In this document: in pieces, positions 20,635-30,401 of the stretch
How positions within the stretch are numbered: position 1 is the stretch's first letter
Layout of the letters: every line of letters begins with the position of its first letter
Source: Alcanivorax hongdengensis A-11-3
GTDB lineage: Bacteria > Pseudomonadota > Gammaproteobacteria > Pseudomonadales > Alcanivoracaceae
Assembly (NCBI RefSeq): GCF_000300995.1
Contig: NZ_AMRJ01000002.1
Span: 248,001-312,000 of the forward strand
Length of the DNA: 64,000 nucleotides
Reading direction: 5' to 3'
The notes under the pieces: generated by a model
The model's database searches: none
What the model saw: only the letters and a program-made list of their open reading frames with translations
Told to the model about the DNA's origin: nothing
Position numbers and translations under genes: made by a program

Positions 20635-21924
20635 TCAGCCGTAAATCTTGTGTACTTTGTCGGCATTGCCCGGCTTGAGAAAATACTGGCCATCACGAAG
20701 CAGCTGGGTAAAGCGCTCGGCGGCCTGGATGTTGCCGTGTTTGAACAGGCAACGCAGGTAGCCGGCTTCGTCGTAATCGAACACCAGCAGCTCCAGGGTC
20801 AGTTCCGGGTTCTCCATGTACAGGGTGCAATCGCGGGCATGGTCGGCGATGGAAAAGCCCGGCTGATTGAGCTTGAGCAAGCAGCCGAAGAAGTTGATAT
20901 CCACCACCTTCACCGGTTGATTGAAGCGGAAGCGATCACCGACGCGGGATTCGCTGGTGACCCGGCCATGGTTATTGCAGGGGATCAGGCGCTCGGCCCG
21001 GCGGCGCTCGATGCTGGCGATATCGCTGCGCTCGAACCGCTCGATGCCCTGCACCGGGGCCAGGCTCTCGCCACGCAGGAAGGTGGAGAACAGGTCCAGC
21101 GATACTTCGCGCTTTTCCAGCTGGGGCAGGTGGTCGGCCCCCTTGATCAGCACGAACTGGGCATTCGGGCATTTTTCCGCAAAGGAAGCGTTTTCCCGAG
21201 GCAGGGTGAAGCTGTCGAATTCACCGGTGGTGACCAGGGTGTCGCATTCCGGGTAACCCAGCAGCCCTTCCACGGACAGCAGGCGACGGCCGTTGATCTT
21301 GTAACGCTCGCGCTCGTTGTCGGACAGCTGCTTCATCTGGCGATAGAACAACTTTCGCGCCGTGGGGCTGATGCCGGTTTCCTTGAGGCGGTCGTAATTG
21401 ACCAGGTAGAGCACCACCGCCTGGCTGAATTCGTCCATGCGGCCCTGCTCCAGCACGCGCACCGATTCTTCCACCAGCATCCGCCAACTCTTGCGCGGGC
21501 GGGTAACGATGCCGGCGACGATCAGCTTGTCGGTCTGTCGGGGGTACTTGTAGGCAAAGGTGCTGGCAATGGCCGACCCCAGGGAAAGGCCCATCAGGTG
21601 AACCTTCTCCAGCCCGGTCTGCAGGGTAAATTCAAACAACAGGTCCGCCAGGTCTTCCATGCTCAGATCCGGCGCCAGCTGGTCATTGTTGCCCAGCGAC
21701 GGCAGATCAATGAGGATGACAGGGAAGTCCTGATAGATGCGCTCTACGCAGTATTTGTAGGAGGTGAAATTCTGAAAGGCGCCACCCACCACCAGCAACG
21801 GCGGTTTGGCGGCATTCTCCGGGCTGGCAAAGGCAAGGTAGTCGATGCGCCACTGTCCGACCCACAGCTGACTGGGGGCGGCCTTGATGCCGGCGCGGCT
21901 GTATTCCTGATACTGAAAGCCCAT
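20635..21924 (-). CDS. Alpha/beta hydrolase fused to a PilZ-like domain
   Basis: 429 residues. Residues about 30-290 form an alpha/beta hydrolase: nucleophile elbow GLSLGS with Ser114, probable acid Asp237 (GEFDSF) and His265 (GADHLP). The C-terminal 120 residues begin RRRAER (308-313) and continue to VVDINFFG (341-348), resembling the RxxxR and DxSxxG c-di-GMP motifs of PilZ, with Asn in place of Ser. This suggests a hydrolase controlled by c-di-GMP, or a degenerate PilZ fold. No signal peptide. Substrate is unknown. It has its own terminator and is divergent from proA. Confidence 0.78.
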   Translation of the reverse strand: MGFQYQEYSRAGIKAAPSQLWVGQWRIDYLAFASPENAAKPPLLVVGGAFQNFTSYKYCVERIYQDFPVILIDLPSLGNNDQLAPDLSMEDLADLLFEFTLQTGLEKVHLMGLSLGSAIASTFAYKYPRQTDKLIVAGIVTRPRKSWRMLVEESVRVLEQGRMDEFSQAVVLYLVNYDRLKETGISPTARKLFYRQMKQLSDNERERYKINGRRLLSVEGLLGYPECDTLVTTGEFDSFTLPRENASFAEKCPNAQFVLIKGADHLPQLEKREVSLDLFSTFLRGESLAPVQGIERFERSDIASIERRRAERLIPCNNHGRVTSESRVGDRFRFNQPVKVVDINFFGCLLKLNQPGFSIADHARDCTLYMENPELTLELLVFDYDEAGYLRCLFKHGNIQAAERFTQLLRDGQYFLKPGNADKVHKIYG

Positions 21925-22153
21925 GGCGTCTGGCCTCCGTACTGGCCTGATTTGTTATTGTTTTTGGGGCAGGCCCAGCGGCTTACCCGGCAACACCTAT
22001 GCAAGCTACGACATACCCGCAAAAGAATCAGAGGGTTACCGATGCGTAGCAAAGGATTTCAATTCTTCACCATTTGTGTGCAAGCGTAAAGAGCCGGTTA
22101 TCGTTATAATGCCGCTCTTGACTCCCATTTTCCGACAGTCACGCGATATTGAT

Positions 22154-23410
22154 ATGAACATCCAGCAGTATATGCAGGGTCTGGGCGAACAGGCCCGTCT
22201 CGCCTCCCGTGCCATGGCCCGCGCCAGCAGCGGCGACAAGAACCGGGCCCTGGCCGCCATTGCCAGCGCCCTGCGCAGCCACCGCAGCGCCATTCTGCAG
22301 GCCAACCAGCAGGATCTGGACAACGGCAAGAGCAACGGCCTGGACGCCGCCCTGCTGGACCGCCTGGAACTCACCCCGGCCCGTTTCGATGCCATGGTGG
22401 AGGGCCTGGAGCAGGTCATGTCCCTGGCAGACCCGGTGGGCGTGATCACCGACCTGGCCTACCGCCCCTCCGGCATCCAGGTGGGCAAGATGCGTGTGCC
22501 GCTGGGCGTGATCGGTATCATCTACGAATCCCGGCCCAACGTGACCATCGATGCCGCCGCCCTGTGCCTGAAATCCGGCAATGCCGCCATTCTGCGTGGC
22601 GGCTCCGAGGCCATCCACGCCAACCAGGCCATTGCCGAATGCATTCGGGTGGGCCTGCGTGACGCCGGCCTGCCGGACACCGCCGTCCAGGTGGTGGAAA
22701 CCACCGACCGGGCCGCCGTGGGCGAGCTGATCTCCCACCCCGAATATGTGGATGTGATCGTGCCCCGGGGCGGCAAGGGCCTGATCGAGCGCATCAGCCG
22801 GGAAGCCCGGGTGCCGGTGATCAAGCACCTGGATGGCAACTGCCACACCTATATCGATGACCAGGCGGATATCGCCAAGGCCATCAAGGTGGCCTACAAC
22901 GCCAAGACCCAGCGTTACGGCACCTGCAATACCACCGAAACCCTGCTGGTGGCCCAGGCCATCGCCGAGCGCGTGCTGCCCGAGCTGGCCGGCCAATATC
23001 GTCAGGCCGGCGTGGAGCTGCGCGGCTGCGAGCAAGCTCGGGCCCTGGTGGAAGGCATAAGCGAGGCCACCGAGAATGACTGGCAGGAAGAATACCTGGC
23101 ACCGGTGCTGGCGGTGAAAGTGGTGCGTGATCTGGATGAGGCCATCGAGCACATCAATCGTTACAGCTCCGGCCACACCGAAGCCATCATCACCGAGAAC
23201 TACACCCGGGCGCGCCGCTTCCTCACCGAGGTGGACTCCAGCTCGGTGATGGTCAATGCCTCCACCCGCTTTGCCGATGGTTTCGAATACGGCCTGGGTG
23301 CGGAGATCGGCATCTCCACCGACAAGATCCACGCCCGCGGCCCGGTGGGCCTGGAAGGCCTGACCAGCCAGAAATGGGTGGTGCTGGGCGACGGCCACAT
23401 CCGCCAATAG
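22154..23410 (+). CDS. proA: Gamma-glutamyl phosphate reductase
   Basis: 418 residues. NADPH-dependent reduction of gamma-glutamyl phosphate, the second step of proline synthesis. The catalytic cysteine lies in [24 protein letters not shown] and the [12 protein letters not shown]-terminus are typical. I take the ATG at 22154 ([11 protein letters not shown]); the open frame extends 77 codons further upstream but that part is unlike ProA. It resumes the conserved block after the accessory region and is 5 bp from nadD. Confidence 0.97.
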   Translation: MNIQQYMQGLGEQARLASRAMARASSGDKNRALAAIASALRSHRSAILQANQQDLDNGKSNGLDAALLDRLELTPARFDAMVEGLEQVMSLADPVGVITDLAYRPSGIQVGKMRVPLGVIGIIYESRPNVTIDAAALCLKSGNAAILRGGSEAIHANQAIAECIRVGLRDAGLPDTAVQVVETTDRAAVGELISHPEYVDVIVPRGGKGLIERISREARVPVIKHLDGNCHTYIDDQADIAKAIKVAYNAKTQRYGTCNTTETLLVAQAIAERVLPELAGQYRQAGVELRGCEQARALVEGISEATENDWQEEYLAPVLAVKVVRDLDEAIEHINRYSSGHTEAIITENYTRARRFLTEVDSSSVMVNASTRFADGFEYGLGAEIGISTDKIHARGPVGLEGLTSQKWVVLGDGHIRQ

Positions 23411-23415
23411 TGACC

Positions 23416-24102
23416 ATGCCTGCACCACAGCCCGCCGGGACCACGCCCCTGGTCCTGTTCGGCGGCACCTTTGACCCGGTCCACCGGGCGCACATCAGTG
23501 CCGCCCGGGCGGTGTCCCGGGTGCTCGGCGATGCGCCGGTGCATCTGCTGCCCAATGCGGTACCGCCCCATCGCCCCCAGCCCCTGGCGGACGGCGAGCA
23601 GCGCCTGGCCATGCTGTCACTGGCCTGCGCGCCCTACCCGGCCCTGACCGCCGATGACTGGGAACTGCGCCAGAGCGGCCCCAGCTACAGCCTCAATACC
23701 CTGCGTCATTTCCGTGACCGGATCGGCCAGCGGCCGCTGGTGTTTCTGATCGGCGCCGACAGCTTCGCCAGCCTGCACCAGTGGCACCACTGGCGCGACT
23801 ACACCGGCCTGTGCCACCTGGCGGTAGTGCCCCGACCGGATTGCCCGCTGGCCCGCGATGAGGTGCAGGCCGCCTTCCCGGAAGCCTCTGCCGACGCCCT
23901 GCGACAGCAACCGGCGGGCCTGCGCCTGATGCTGCAACGGCCGTTTCTGGACGTGTCCGCCACCGCCATCCGTGACGCCCTGGCCCGCAAGGGGCAGTGC
24001 CCGGCACTGGATGATGCCGTGATTGCCCATATTCATCGCCACCATCTGTATAATGTGGCCCATTCTCCATCTGAACCTGACTCCGACAACGAGGCCCCAT
24101 GA
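23416..24102 (+). CDS. nadD: Nicotinate-nucleotide adenylyltransferase
   Basis: 228 residues, NAD synthesis. [11 protein letters not shown] near the N-terminus is the nucleotidyltransferase HxGH-type site, and the C-terminal ISATxIR-like element reads [10 protein letters not shown]. The chosen start (23416) is 5 bp after the proA stop; an upstream in-frame start at 23374 would overlap proA. Its stop overlaps the rsfS start by four bases. proA-nadD-rsfS-rlmH is the standard order. Confidence 0.96.
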   Translation: MPAPQPAGTTPLVLFGGTFDPVHRAHISAARAVSRVLGDAPVHLLPNAVPPHRPQPLADGEQRLAMLSLACAPYPALTADDWELRQSGPSYSLNTLRHFRDRIGQRPLVFLIGADSFASLHQWHHWRDYTGLCHLAVVPRPDCPLARDEVQAAFPEASADALRQQPAGLRLMLQRPFLDVSATAIRDALARKGQCPALDDAVIAHIHRHHLYNVAHSPSEPDSDNEAP

Positions 24103-24455
24103 GCGACACCCCGCTTCTGCAACGGGTAATCGACGCCCTGGAAGACGTCAAAGCCCAGAACATTACCCAACTGGACGTGCGCGAACTGACCAGCGTAGCC
24201 GATGACATGGTCATCGCCAGCGGCACCTCCAACCGCCATGTGAAAGCACTGGCCGACAGTGTGGTGGAAGCGGCCAAGGAGGCCGGTCAGCCGCCGCTGG
24301 GCACCGAAGGCGAAAACGGCGGCGAGTGGATTCTGGTGGATCTGGGCGATGTCATCGTGCACCTGATGCTGCCGGCCACCCGTGAATTCTATGACCTGGA
24401 ACGGCTCTGGCGGGACCCGCAACACCACCCCGACCGCAGCCATCAGGACAATTAA
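24099..24455 (+). CDS. rsfS: Ribosomal silencing factor RsfS
   Basis: 118 residues. It binds uL14 on the large subunit and blocks subunit joining in stationary phase. The opening [20 protein letters not shown] and the [16 protein letters not shown] segment are diagnostic. It overlaps nadD by four bases and is immediately followed by the TTG start of rlmH. Confidence 0.96.
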   Translation: MSDTPLLQRVIDALEDVKAQNITQLDVRELTSVADDMVIASGTSNRHVKALADSVVEAAKEAGQPPLGTEGENGGEWILVDLGDVIVHLMLPATREFYDLERLWRDPQHHPDRSHQDN

Positions 24456-24926
24456 TTGCGACTGGTTCTGCTCGCCGTGGGCACGCGCATGCCGGCCTGG
24501 GTCAATGACGGCTTCAGTGAATACCAGAAGCGCATGCCCCCGGAAATGCGCCTGGAGCTGGAAGAGATTCCGCTGCCCAAACGGGGCAAGGCCGACACCG
24601 CCAGCCTGATTCGCAGTGAAGCGGAACTGATCCGCAAACGGCTGGACAAATACCCCGCTGCCAGGGTGGTGGCGCTGGAAGTGAAGGGCCGGGCGCTGGA
24701 CACCCCGGCCCTGAGCCGCAAACTGGGGGCCCTCAAGGATATCGGCCAGGATCTGGTGCTGCTGACCGGCGGCCCGGACGGACTCTGCCCCGCCCTGTCG
24801 GCCAGTGCCGACGAGCAGTGGAGCCTGTCCAACCTGACCCTGCCGCACCCGCTGGTGCGGGTGCTGCTGGCCGAACAACTGTATCGCGGCTGGACGCTGC
24901 TCACCGGGCACCCCTATCATCGCTGA
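24456..24926 (+). CDS. rlmH: 23S rRNA pseudouridine-1915 N3-methyltransferase
   Basis: 156 residues, SPOUT fold. The C-terminal knot shows LLTGGPDGL and SLSNLTLPHPLVRVLLAEQL; MRLVLLAVGTRMPAWV is the usual N-terminus. The start codon is TTG directly after the rsfS stop, and the normal RlmH length (about 155) supports it. mrdA follows within 30 bp. Confidence 0.96.
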   Translation: MRLVLLAVGTRMPAWVNDGFSEYQKRMPPEMRLELEEIPLPKRGKADTASLIRSEAELIRKRLDKYPAARVVALEVKGRALDTPALSRKLGALKDIGQDLVLLTGGPDGLCPALSASADEQWSLSNLTLPHPLVRVLLAEQLYRGWTLLTGHPYHR

Positions 24927-24953
24927 CTTTCATTGCTGCGCCGCGACCCTGAT

Positions 24954-26849
24954 ATGCGCCGACCGCTAACATTAAAAGATCACCACCACGAGCAGCGCAT
25001 TTTCAGTGTGCGGCTGATGGTCGGCGTGATTCTGGTGCTGCTGCTGACGCTGGTGCTGTTCAGCCGCATGATCTGGCTGCAGATCATCGAGCACAACCGT
25101 TACACCACCCTCAGCGACAACAACCGCATTCAGACCCAGGCGGTGGCGCCACCCCGCGGCCTGATCACCGACCGTGACGGCGTCATCCTGGCCGAGAACC
25201 GCCCGGACTTTTCCCTGGAGGTGGTGGTTGAACAGGCCGGCGATCTGGAAGGTCTGCTGGGCAAGCTGCGCAAACTGGTCACCCTGGACGATGACGATCT
25301 GGATCAGTTTGAAAAGCGCCGCCACAGTGCCCGCCGCCCCTGGGAGCCGGTGCCCCTGCGCGGCCGTCTCACCGAGGAAGAAATTGCCCGTATCGTGGTC
25401 AACCAGTATCGCCTGCCGGGGGTACGCATCGTCGCCGACCCGATTCGCCATTACACCCACGGCATCCTGTTTTCCCATGTACTGGGCTATGTGAACCGCA
25501 TCAACGCCCAGGATCTGGATGACATGAGCCTGGACCAGCAGCGCAATTACGCCGGCACCCACTTCTATGGCCGCAGTGGCGTGGAACGCTTCTATGAAGA
25601 CCGCCTGCACGGCCAGGTGGGCTACCGCCAGGTGGAAACCAACGCCCGCGGACGGATTCTTCGCGTACTGGATGAGCAACCGCCGGTGCCGGGCAGGGAC
25701 CTGCGCCTGACCCTGTCCATGAAGGTCCAGCAGGCCGCCTATGACGCCCTGGGTGACCGGCGCGGCGCGGTGGTCGCCATCGACCCCCGCGACAGCAGCG
25801 TGCTGGCGTTCGTCAGCCGGCCGGGCTTCGATCCCAACCTGTTCGTCACCGGCATTTCCCACAAGGACTATTCCGCCTACCGGGAAGACCACGACAAGCC
25901 GCTGTTCAACCGGGCCCTGCAGGGCCGCTATCCGCCGGGCTCCACCATCAAGCCCTTCATGGGCATCGCCGGGCTGGATGCCGGCGTCACCAACTGGCAG
26001 CGCACCATCTTCGACCCCGGCTACTACCAGCTGGAAGACAACCCGCACCGCTACCGGGACTGGAAGCGCTGGGGGCATGGCCGGGTGGATCTGCACAAGG
26101 CCATCGTGCAGTCCTGCGATACCTATTTTTATGATCTGGGCTTCCACCTGGGTATCGACCGCATCCACCAGTACCTGAGTGAATTTTCCCTGGGCCAGCC
26201 CACCGGTATCGACCTGAACAATGAATCCACCGGCATTCTGCCCTCCAAAAAATGGAAGAAAGCGGCCCGTGGCCGCCCCTGGTTCCATGGCGACACCATC
26301 AACGCCAGCATTGGCCAAGGCTTCGTGCTGGTGACGCCCCTGCAGCTGGCCACCGCCACCGCCATCCTGGCCAGCCACGGCAAGCAGATCACACCGACCC
26401 TGGCCGCCGGCGAGGTCCATCACACCGAGCGCCATGACCTGGTGCTCAAGGATGCCGACAACTGGCAGAAGATGACCGATGCCATGGTGGACGTGACCGA
26501 AACCCTGCACGGCACCGCCCAGAACATGCGCAACGACCAATACCGTGTGGCCGCCAAGTCCGGCACCGCGCAGGTCTTTTCCGTGGGCCAGGACGAAACC
26601 TACAACGAGAAGGAGATCGCCGACCGGCTGCTCGACCACGCCCTGCTGATCGCCTTTGCGCCAGCCGATGATCCGGCCATCGCCGTGGGAGTACTGGTGG
26701 AAAACGGTCGCCATGGCGGCTCCACCGCCGGCCCGGTGGCCCACCAGGTGATGGATGCCTGGCTGCTTAATGACAAGGGCGAGCTGGACGTGCCGCCGCC
26801 CCTGGCTGGCGCCCCCGGGGCTGACAACAACGGCAAGGAGACACCATGA
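24954..26849 (+). CDS. mrdA: Penicillin-binding protein 2 (rod-shape transpeptidase)
   Basis: 631 residues from ATG 24954; an in-frame TTG at 24933 is possible. One N-terminal membrane segment (VGVILVLLLTLVLFSRMIWL) is followed by the dimerisation domain (APPRGLITDRDGVILAENRP) and the transpeptidase domain with STIK (Ser330), SCDTYFYD and KSGTAQ. PBP2 crosslinks lateral-wall peptidoglycan with RodA. Its stop overlaps the mrdB start. Confidence 0.97.
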   Translation: MRRPLTLKDHHHEQRIFSVRLMVGVILVLLLTLVLFSRMIWLQIIEHNRYTTLSDNNRIQTQAVAPPRGLITDRDGVILAENRPDFSLEVVVEQAGDLEGLLGKLRKLVTLDDDDLDQFEKRRHSARRPWEPVPLRGRLTEEEIARIVVNQYRLPGVRIVADPIRHYTHGILFSHVLGYVNRINAQDLDDMSLDQQRNYAGTHFYGRSGVERFYEDRLHGQVGYRQVETNARGRILRVLDEQPPVPGRDLRLTLSMKVQQAAYDALGDRRGAVVAIDPRDSSVLAFVSRPGFDPNLFVTGISHKDYSAYREDHDKPLFNRALQGRYPPGSTIKPFMGIAGLDAGVTNWQRTIFDPGYYQLEDNPHRYRDWKRWGHGRVDLHKAIVQSCDTYFYDLGFHLGIDRIHQYLSEFSLGQPTGIDLNNESTGILPSKKWKKAARGRPWFHGDTINASIGQGFVLVTPLQLATATAILASHGKQITPTLAAGEVHHTERHDLVLKDADNWQKMTDAMVDVTETLHGTAQNMRNDQYRVAAKSGTAQVFSVGQDETYNEKEIADRLLDHALLIAFAPADDPAIAVGVLVENGRHGGSTAGPVAHQVMDAWLLNDKGELDVPPPLAGAPGADNNGKETP

Positions 26850-27991
26850 GTCAGCGGGAATTCCTTCGCCAGATGCCCGGCCATACCGGCAGCACCCTGA
26901 ACCCGGGGCTGGCCAGCCGCCTGCACCTGGATGCGCCCCTGCTTACCGCCCTGCTGATGCTGATGCTGGCCGGCCTTACCGTGCTCTACAGTGCCGGCGG
27001 CGAAAGCATGGAACTGGTCTGGCGCCAGTGCCTGCGCTTTGGCGCCGGCCTCACCGTCATGCTGCTGGTGGCACAGATTCCGCCACGCAGCTATCGCTTC
27101 TGGGCGCCCTTCGTCTATACCGGCGGCCTGCTGTTGCTGGTGCTGGTGCTGGTCATGGGGGTGGAAGCCAAGGGCGCCCAGCGCTGGCTGCCGATTCCCG
27201 GCCTGGGCCGCTTCCAGCCGGCGGAAATCATGAAGCTCGGCGTACCGGCCATGGTGGCCTGGTACTTCAGCGAACGCACCCTGCCACCGCGCTTGATGGA
27301 CGTGGTCATCGCCCTGTTGCTGGTGGGCATGCCCGCCATGCTGATCGGCCTGCAGCCGGATCTGGGCACCGCCATCCTGATTGCCGCCAGCGGGCTGGTG
27401 GTGCTGTTCATGGCCGGGCTCTCCTGGCGCCTGATTGCCATCGCCATCATTCTGGTAGTCACCGCCGCGCCACTGATGTATTACTTCGTGCTGCACGACT
27501 ACCAGCGCAACCGGGTGGATACCTTCCTCAACCCGGAAGCGGACCCGCGCGGTGCCGGCTGGAACATCATCCAGTCCAAAACCGCCATCGGCTCCGGCGG
27601 CGTTCAGGGCAAGGGCTGGCTGGAAGGCACCCAGTCACGTCTGGATTTCCTGCCCGAATCGTCCACCGACTTCATCCTCGCCGTGCTCAGCGAGGAATTC
27701 GGGCTGATCGGTATCTGTGTGCTGCTGATCATGTATCTGGTGATTGTCGGGCGCGGCTTCTTTATCAGCTGGCAGGCCCAGGAAACCTTTGCCCGCTTGC
27801 TGGCCGCCAGCCTGACAATGACATTTTTTATTTATGTTTTTGTGAACATGGGCATGGTGTCCGGACTCCTGCCGGTGGTGGGGGTACCGTTACCGCTGGT
27901 CAGCTACGGGGGCACCTCGATTGTGACCCTGCTGGCCAGTTTCGGCATGTTGATGTCGATTCATACACACCGAAGACTGATCAGTTACTGA
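26846..27991 (+). CDS. mrdB: Rod-shape SEDS glycosyltransferase RodA
   Basis: 381 residues with about ten membrane segments. SEDS-family signatures include KGAQRWLPIPGLGRFQPAEI, LQPDLGTAIL, and the C-terminal PVVGVPLPLVSYGGTSIV. RodA polymerises glycan strands in partnership with PBP2. The start overlaps the mrdA stop by four bases, coupling the two proteins. Confidence 0.97.
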   Translation: MSQREFLRQMPGHTGSTLNPGLASRLHLDAPLLTALLMLMLAGLTVLYSAGGESMELVWRQCLRFGAGLTVMLLVAQIPPRSYRFWAPFVYTGGLLLLVLVLVMGVEAKGAQRWLPIPGLGRFQPAEIMKLGVPAMVAWYFSERTLPPRLMDVVIALLLVGMPAMLIGLQPDLGTAILIAASGLVVLFMAGLSWRLIAIAIILVVTAAPLMYYFVLHDYQRNRVDTFLNPEADPRGAGWNIIQSKTAIGSGGVQGKGWLEGTQSRLDFLPESSTDFILAVLSEEFGLIGICVLLIMYLVIVGRGFFISWQAQETFARLLAASLTMTFFIYVFVNMGMVSGLLPVVGVPLPLVSYGGTSIVTLLASFGMLMSIHTHRRLISY

Positions 27992-28006
27992 ACCGGGAGA
28001 CGCGCC

Positions 28007-29041
28007 TTGCTGCGTTATTACAAGGGATGTCTGGCCACGCTGATGGCCGTTGTCACACTGCCGGCGCTGGCCGCCGATACCAGCAACTACGCGGACCGGC
28101 CCGAGGCCCGGCCGATCATTGAGGCGCTGGTCAAGGAAGGCATCGACGAACAGCATGTGCGTGCGCTGCTGGCAAACGCCAAACGCCAGGACAAGATCCT
28201 CGAGGCCATTGCCCGCCCGGCGGAAAAGACGCTGGACTGGGCCGCCTACCAGAAGATCTTCCTGCAGGACAGCCGCGTCCAGCAGGGTGTGGCCTTCGCC
28301 CAGCAACACCGCGAAACCCTGGACCGGGCCGAGCAGGAATATGGCGTCCCCCGGGAAATCATCCTCGCCATCATCGGCGTGGAAACCCGTTACGGGCGCC
28401 ACATGGGCACCTACCGGGTGCTGGATGCCCTGGCCACACTGGGCTTTGACTACCCGCCGCGGGCGGCCTTTTTCCGCAAGCAGCTGCAGGCCCTGTTCGA
28501 GCTGGAACACGATGCCCATATCGACGCCTCGGCCATTACCGGTTCCTACGCCGGTGCCATGGGCTATGGCCAGTTTATTCCCACCAGCTATCAGGCCTTC
28601 GCGGTGGATTACGACAACGATGGCGTCACCGATCTGGTCAACAACCCGGTGGATGCCATCGGCTCGGTGGCCAACTACTTCCACAGGCATCACTGGCAGC
28701 CCGGCCTGCCGGTGGCCGCCCGCGCCCGGGTCAGCAACGAACGCTACAAGGCCCTCACCGCCAAGGGCGAAAAACCCTCCTTCACACTGAACCAGGCAGC
28801 CCAATCCGGTGTCACACCGCTGAGCTGTGACAATGACACCCTGACCAGCGAATACTGTTTCGACCTGCCCGGCGATACCCTGACGGCCCTGCTGGAACTG
28901 AACGGCACCGAGGGCGCGGAGTTCTGGCTCGTCAGCCAGAACTTCTATGTGATTACCCGTTATAACCACAGCCCCCTTTATGCCATGGCCGTGTTACAGC
29001 TCTCCCATCGCCTGGCAGCGGCCCTTGAGGAGAACACCTGA
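28007..29041 (+). CDS. mltB: Lytic murein transglycosylase B
   Basis: 344 residues beginning with TTG, preceded by GGGAGA. A signal peptide ends around ALAAD. No lipobox is seen, so it may be a soluble periplasmic form (SltB type). The catalytic Glu126 lies in IIGVETRYGRHMG, and YAGAMGYGQFIPTSY is the conserved cleft motif. It cleaves glycan strands to anhydromuropeptides. Its stop overlaps the rlpA start. Confidence 0.94.
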   Translation: MLRYYKGCLATLMAVVTLPALAADTSNYADRPEARPIIEALVKEGIDEQHVRALLANAKRQDKILEAIARPAEKTLDWAAYQKIFLQDSRVQQGVAFAQQHRETLDRAEQEYGVPREIILAIIGVETRYGRHMGTYRVLDALATLGFDYPPRAAFFRKQLQALFELEHDAHIDASAITGSYAGAMGYGQFIPTSYQAFAVDYDNDGVTDLVNNPVDAIGSVANYFHRHHWQPGLPVAARARVSNERYKALTAKGEKPSFTLNQAAQSGVTPLSCDNDTLTSEYCFDLPGDTLTALLELNGTEGAEFWLVSQNFYVITRYNHSPLYAMAVLQLSHRLAAALEENT

Positions 29042-29919
29042 TGCGTTTGTGGCTGGCCCTGAGCCTGACATTGCTGGTTTCGGCCTGCGCAACCACCACC
29101 CCGGTGACCACACCGGATAGTGGGCAAAGCCCCTCGCAGGCGGGCAACGGCGCCCCCGGCTCGGACCGTTACGCCCACGACCAGGACACCGCACCCATGG
29201 AGCGTCGGGACGTGGCCAGCCTGCCGGAACCGACCCCCAAGCAGGAGGCGCCCAGCCGTTACGGCAACCCCAAGACCTACAGCGTCTGGGGCAAGACCTA
29301 CCATGTGCTGCCCTCGGCCAAGGGCTATGTGGCCGAAGGCACCGCCTCCTGGTACGGGCAGAAATTCCACGGCTATCGCACCTCCAGCGGCGAACCCTTC
29401 GACATGTATCGCTTTACCGCCGCCCATCGCACCCTGCCCCTGCCCACCTATGCCCGGGTGACCAACCTGGATAACGGCAAGAGCCTGGTGGTACGGATCA
29501 ATGATCGCGGCCCCTTCCATGATGATCGCCTGATCGATCTGTCCTGGGCCGCCGCCGTGCGCCTGGGCATCGAGCAACACGGCACCGGCCACGTGCGCGT
29601 GGAAGCGCTGAGCGGCACCGATAGCCCCGCCGAGCAGCCCAGCAGCACGGTACCCACCGCAGTGCGGGCCGCCGTGGACAGCCCGCCACCCAGCTCCACC
29701 CTGTTCCTGCAGGCCGGCGCCTTCCAGACCCAGGCCGCCGCCCAGCGTATGCAGATGAAACTGCGCACCGAACTGGGCGTGGCCAGCCAGATACGCAACA
29801 ATGAGCAGGGCCTGTTTCTGGTCTGGCTGGGCCCCTACCGCAATGACAGCGAACGCCAGCAGGCCCGCACCCGGGTATCACAGGCCGGTTTTGATTCGCC
29901 CATGCCGGTATCGCCCTGA
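29041..29919 (+). CDS. rlpA: Septal-ring lytic transglycosylase RlpA-like lipoprotein
   Basis: 292 residues. Lipobox VSAC with Cys16, then a variable linker, a double-psi beta-barrel (GTASWYGQKFHGYRTSSGE, then ARVTNLDNGKSLVVRINDRG) and a C-terminal SPOR domain (from about residue 215, FLQAGAFQTQAAAQRMQ). RlpA in Pseudomonas digests denuded glycans at the septum. It overlaps mltB by one base. The normal neighbour dacA is displaced by a 296-bp inverted-repeat element. Confidence 0.94.
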   Translation: MRLWLALSLTLLVSACATTTPVTTPDSGQSPSQAGNGAPGSDRYAHDQDTAPMERRDVASLPEPTPKQEAPSRYGNPKTYSVWGKTYHVLPSAKGYVAEGTASWYGQKFHGYRTSSGEPFDMYRFTAAHRTLPLPTYARVTNLDNGKSLVVRINDRGPFHDDRLIDLSWAAAVRLGIEQHGTGHVRVEALSGTDSPAEQPSSTVPTAVRAAVDSPPPSSTLFLQAGAFQTQAAAQRMQMKLRTELGVASQIRNNEQGLFLVWLGPYRNDSERQQARTRVSQAGFDSPMPVSP

Positions 29920-30040
29920 AGCGCCGGCACTGACACCATTGCACTTATCCGGTGGTCGCCTAGAATGCAGCCCAAGCAGGTGCGGGATGTTTCTTTGATG
30001 ATCGGGGAATTTTTCCACCGATAGCGGTCAAAGCCCTCTT

Positions 30041-30336
30041 GGGAGCCTCTGACCCCACCCTTGCACGCTCAGGCTTACAGGCTGGTTCACCCCCCCGGCC
30101 AAGGTAAAGAGGGGCGCCCTTTTGAAGGCGTATGTCGATCCATCGGCTTTTTCCCTTCAAAGAAAGGGCAACAACGAGTGTGGGCCAGAATGAAAGCCCC
30201 GGGGGGCGTGACCTGAAGCGCCCATCTGCTGCGCCTTGCCTCTAGGAAAGGGAACCACCCTGTCCGTCGTGACAAGACACAACAGCTGCACGCTTCAGGT
30301 CACGCTGAGCATGTAAGGGTGGGGTCAGAGGCTCCC
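30041..30336. mobile_element. MITE-like element with 32-bp terminal inverted repeats
   Basis: A 296-bp non-coding element between rlpA and dacA. The ends, 30041-30072 and 30305-30336, are inverted copies matching at 30 of 32 positions, beginning GGGAGCCTCTGACCCCACCC. Inside, a second perfect 15-bp inverted repeat (GCGTGACCTGAAGCG at 30206-30220; its complement at 30291-30305) abuts the right end. No transposase frame fits. I see no clear target-site duplication. Likely a non-autonomous transposable or palindromic repeat family member. Confidence 0.7.
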
Positions 30337-30401
30337 GCCGCACCCACTCCCGAGCTCAGCCCAGCGGCCCGGTGACCAGGTAATCAACAGGCAGGATACC
30401 C

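Noticed and set aside
24933..24953. TTG start for mrdA
   Set aside because: Possible, but neither it nor the ATG at 24954 has a good ribosome site; the ATG gives the usual PBP2 N-terminus.
26755..28122. 455-residue plus-strand frame over mrdB
   Set aside because: Shadow of mrdB in another frame; low-complexity composition.
30041..30336. Target-site duplication for the MITE-like element
   Set aside because: Flanks (CCCTCTT on the left, GCCGCAC on the right) do not match.
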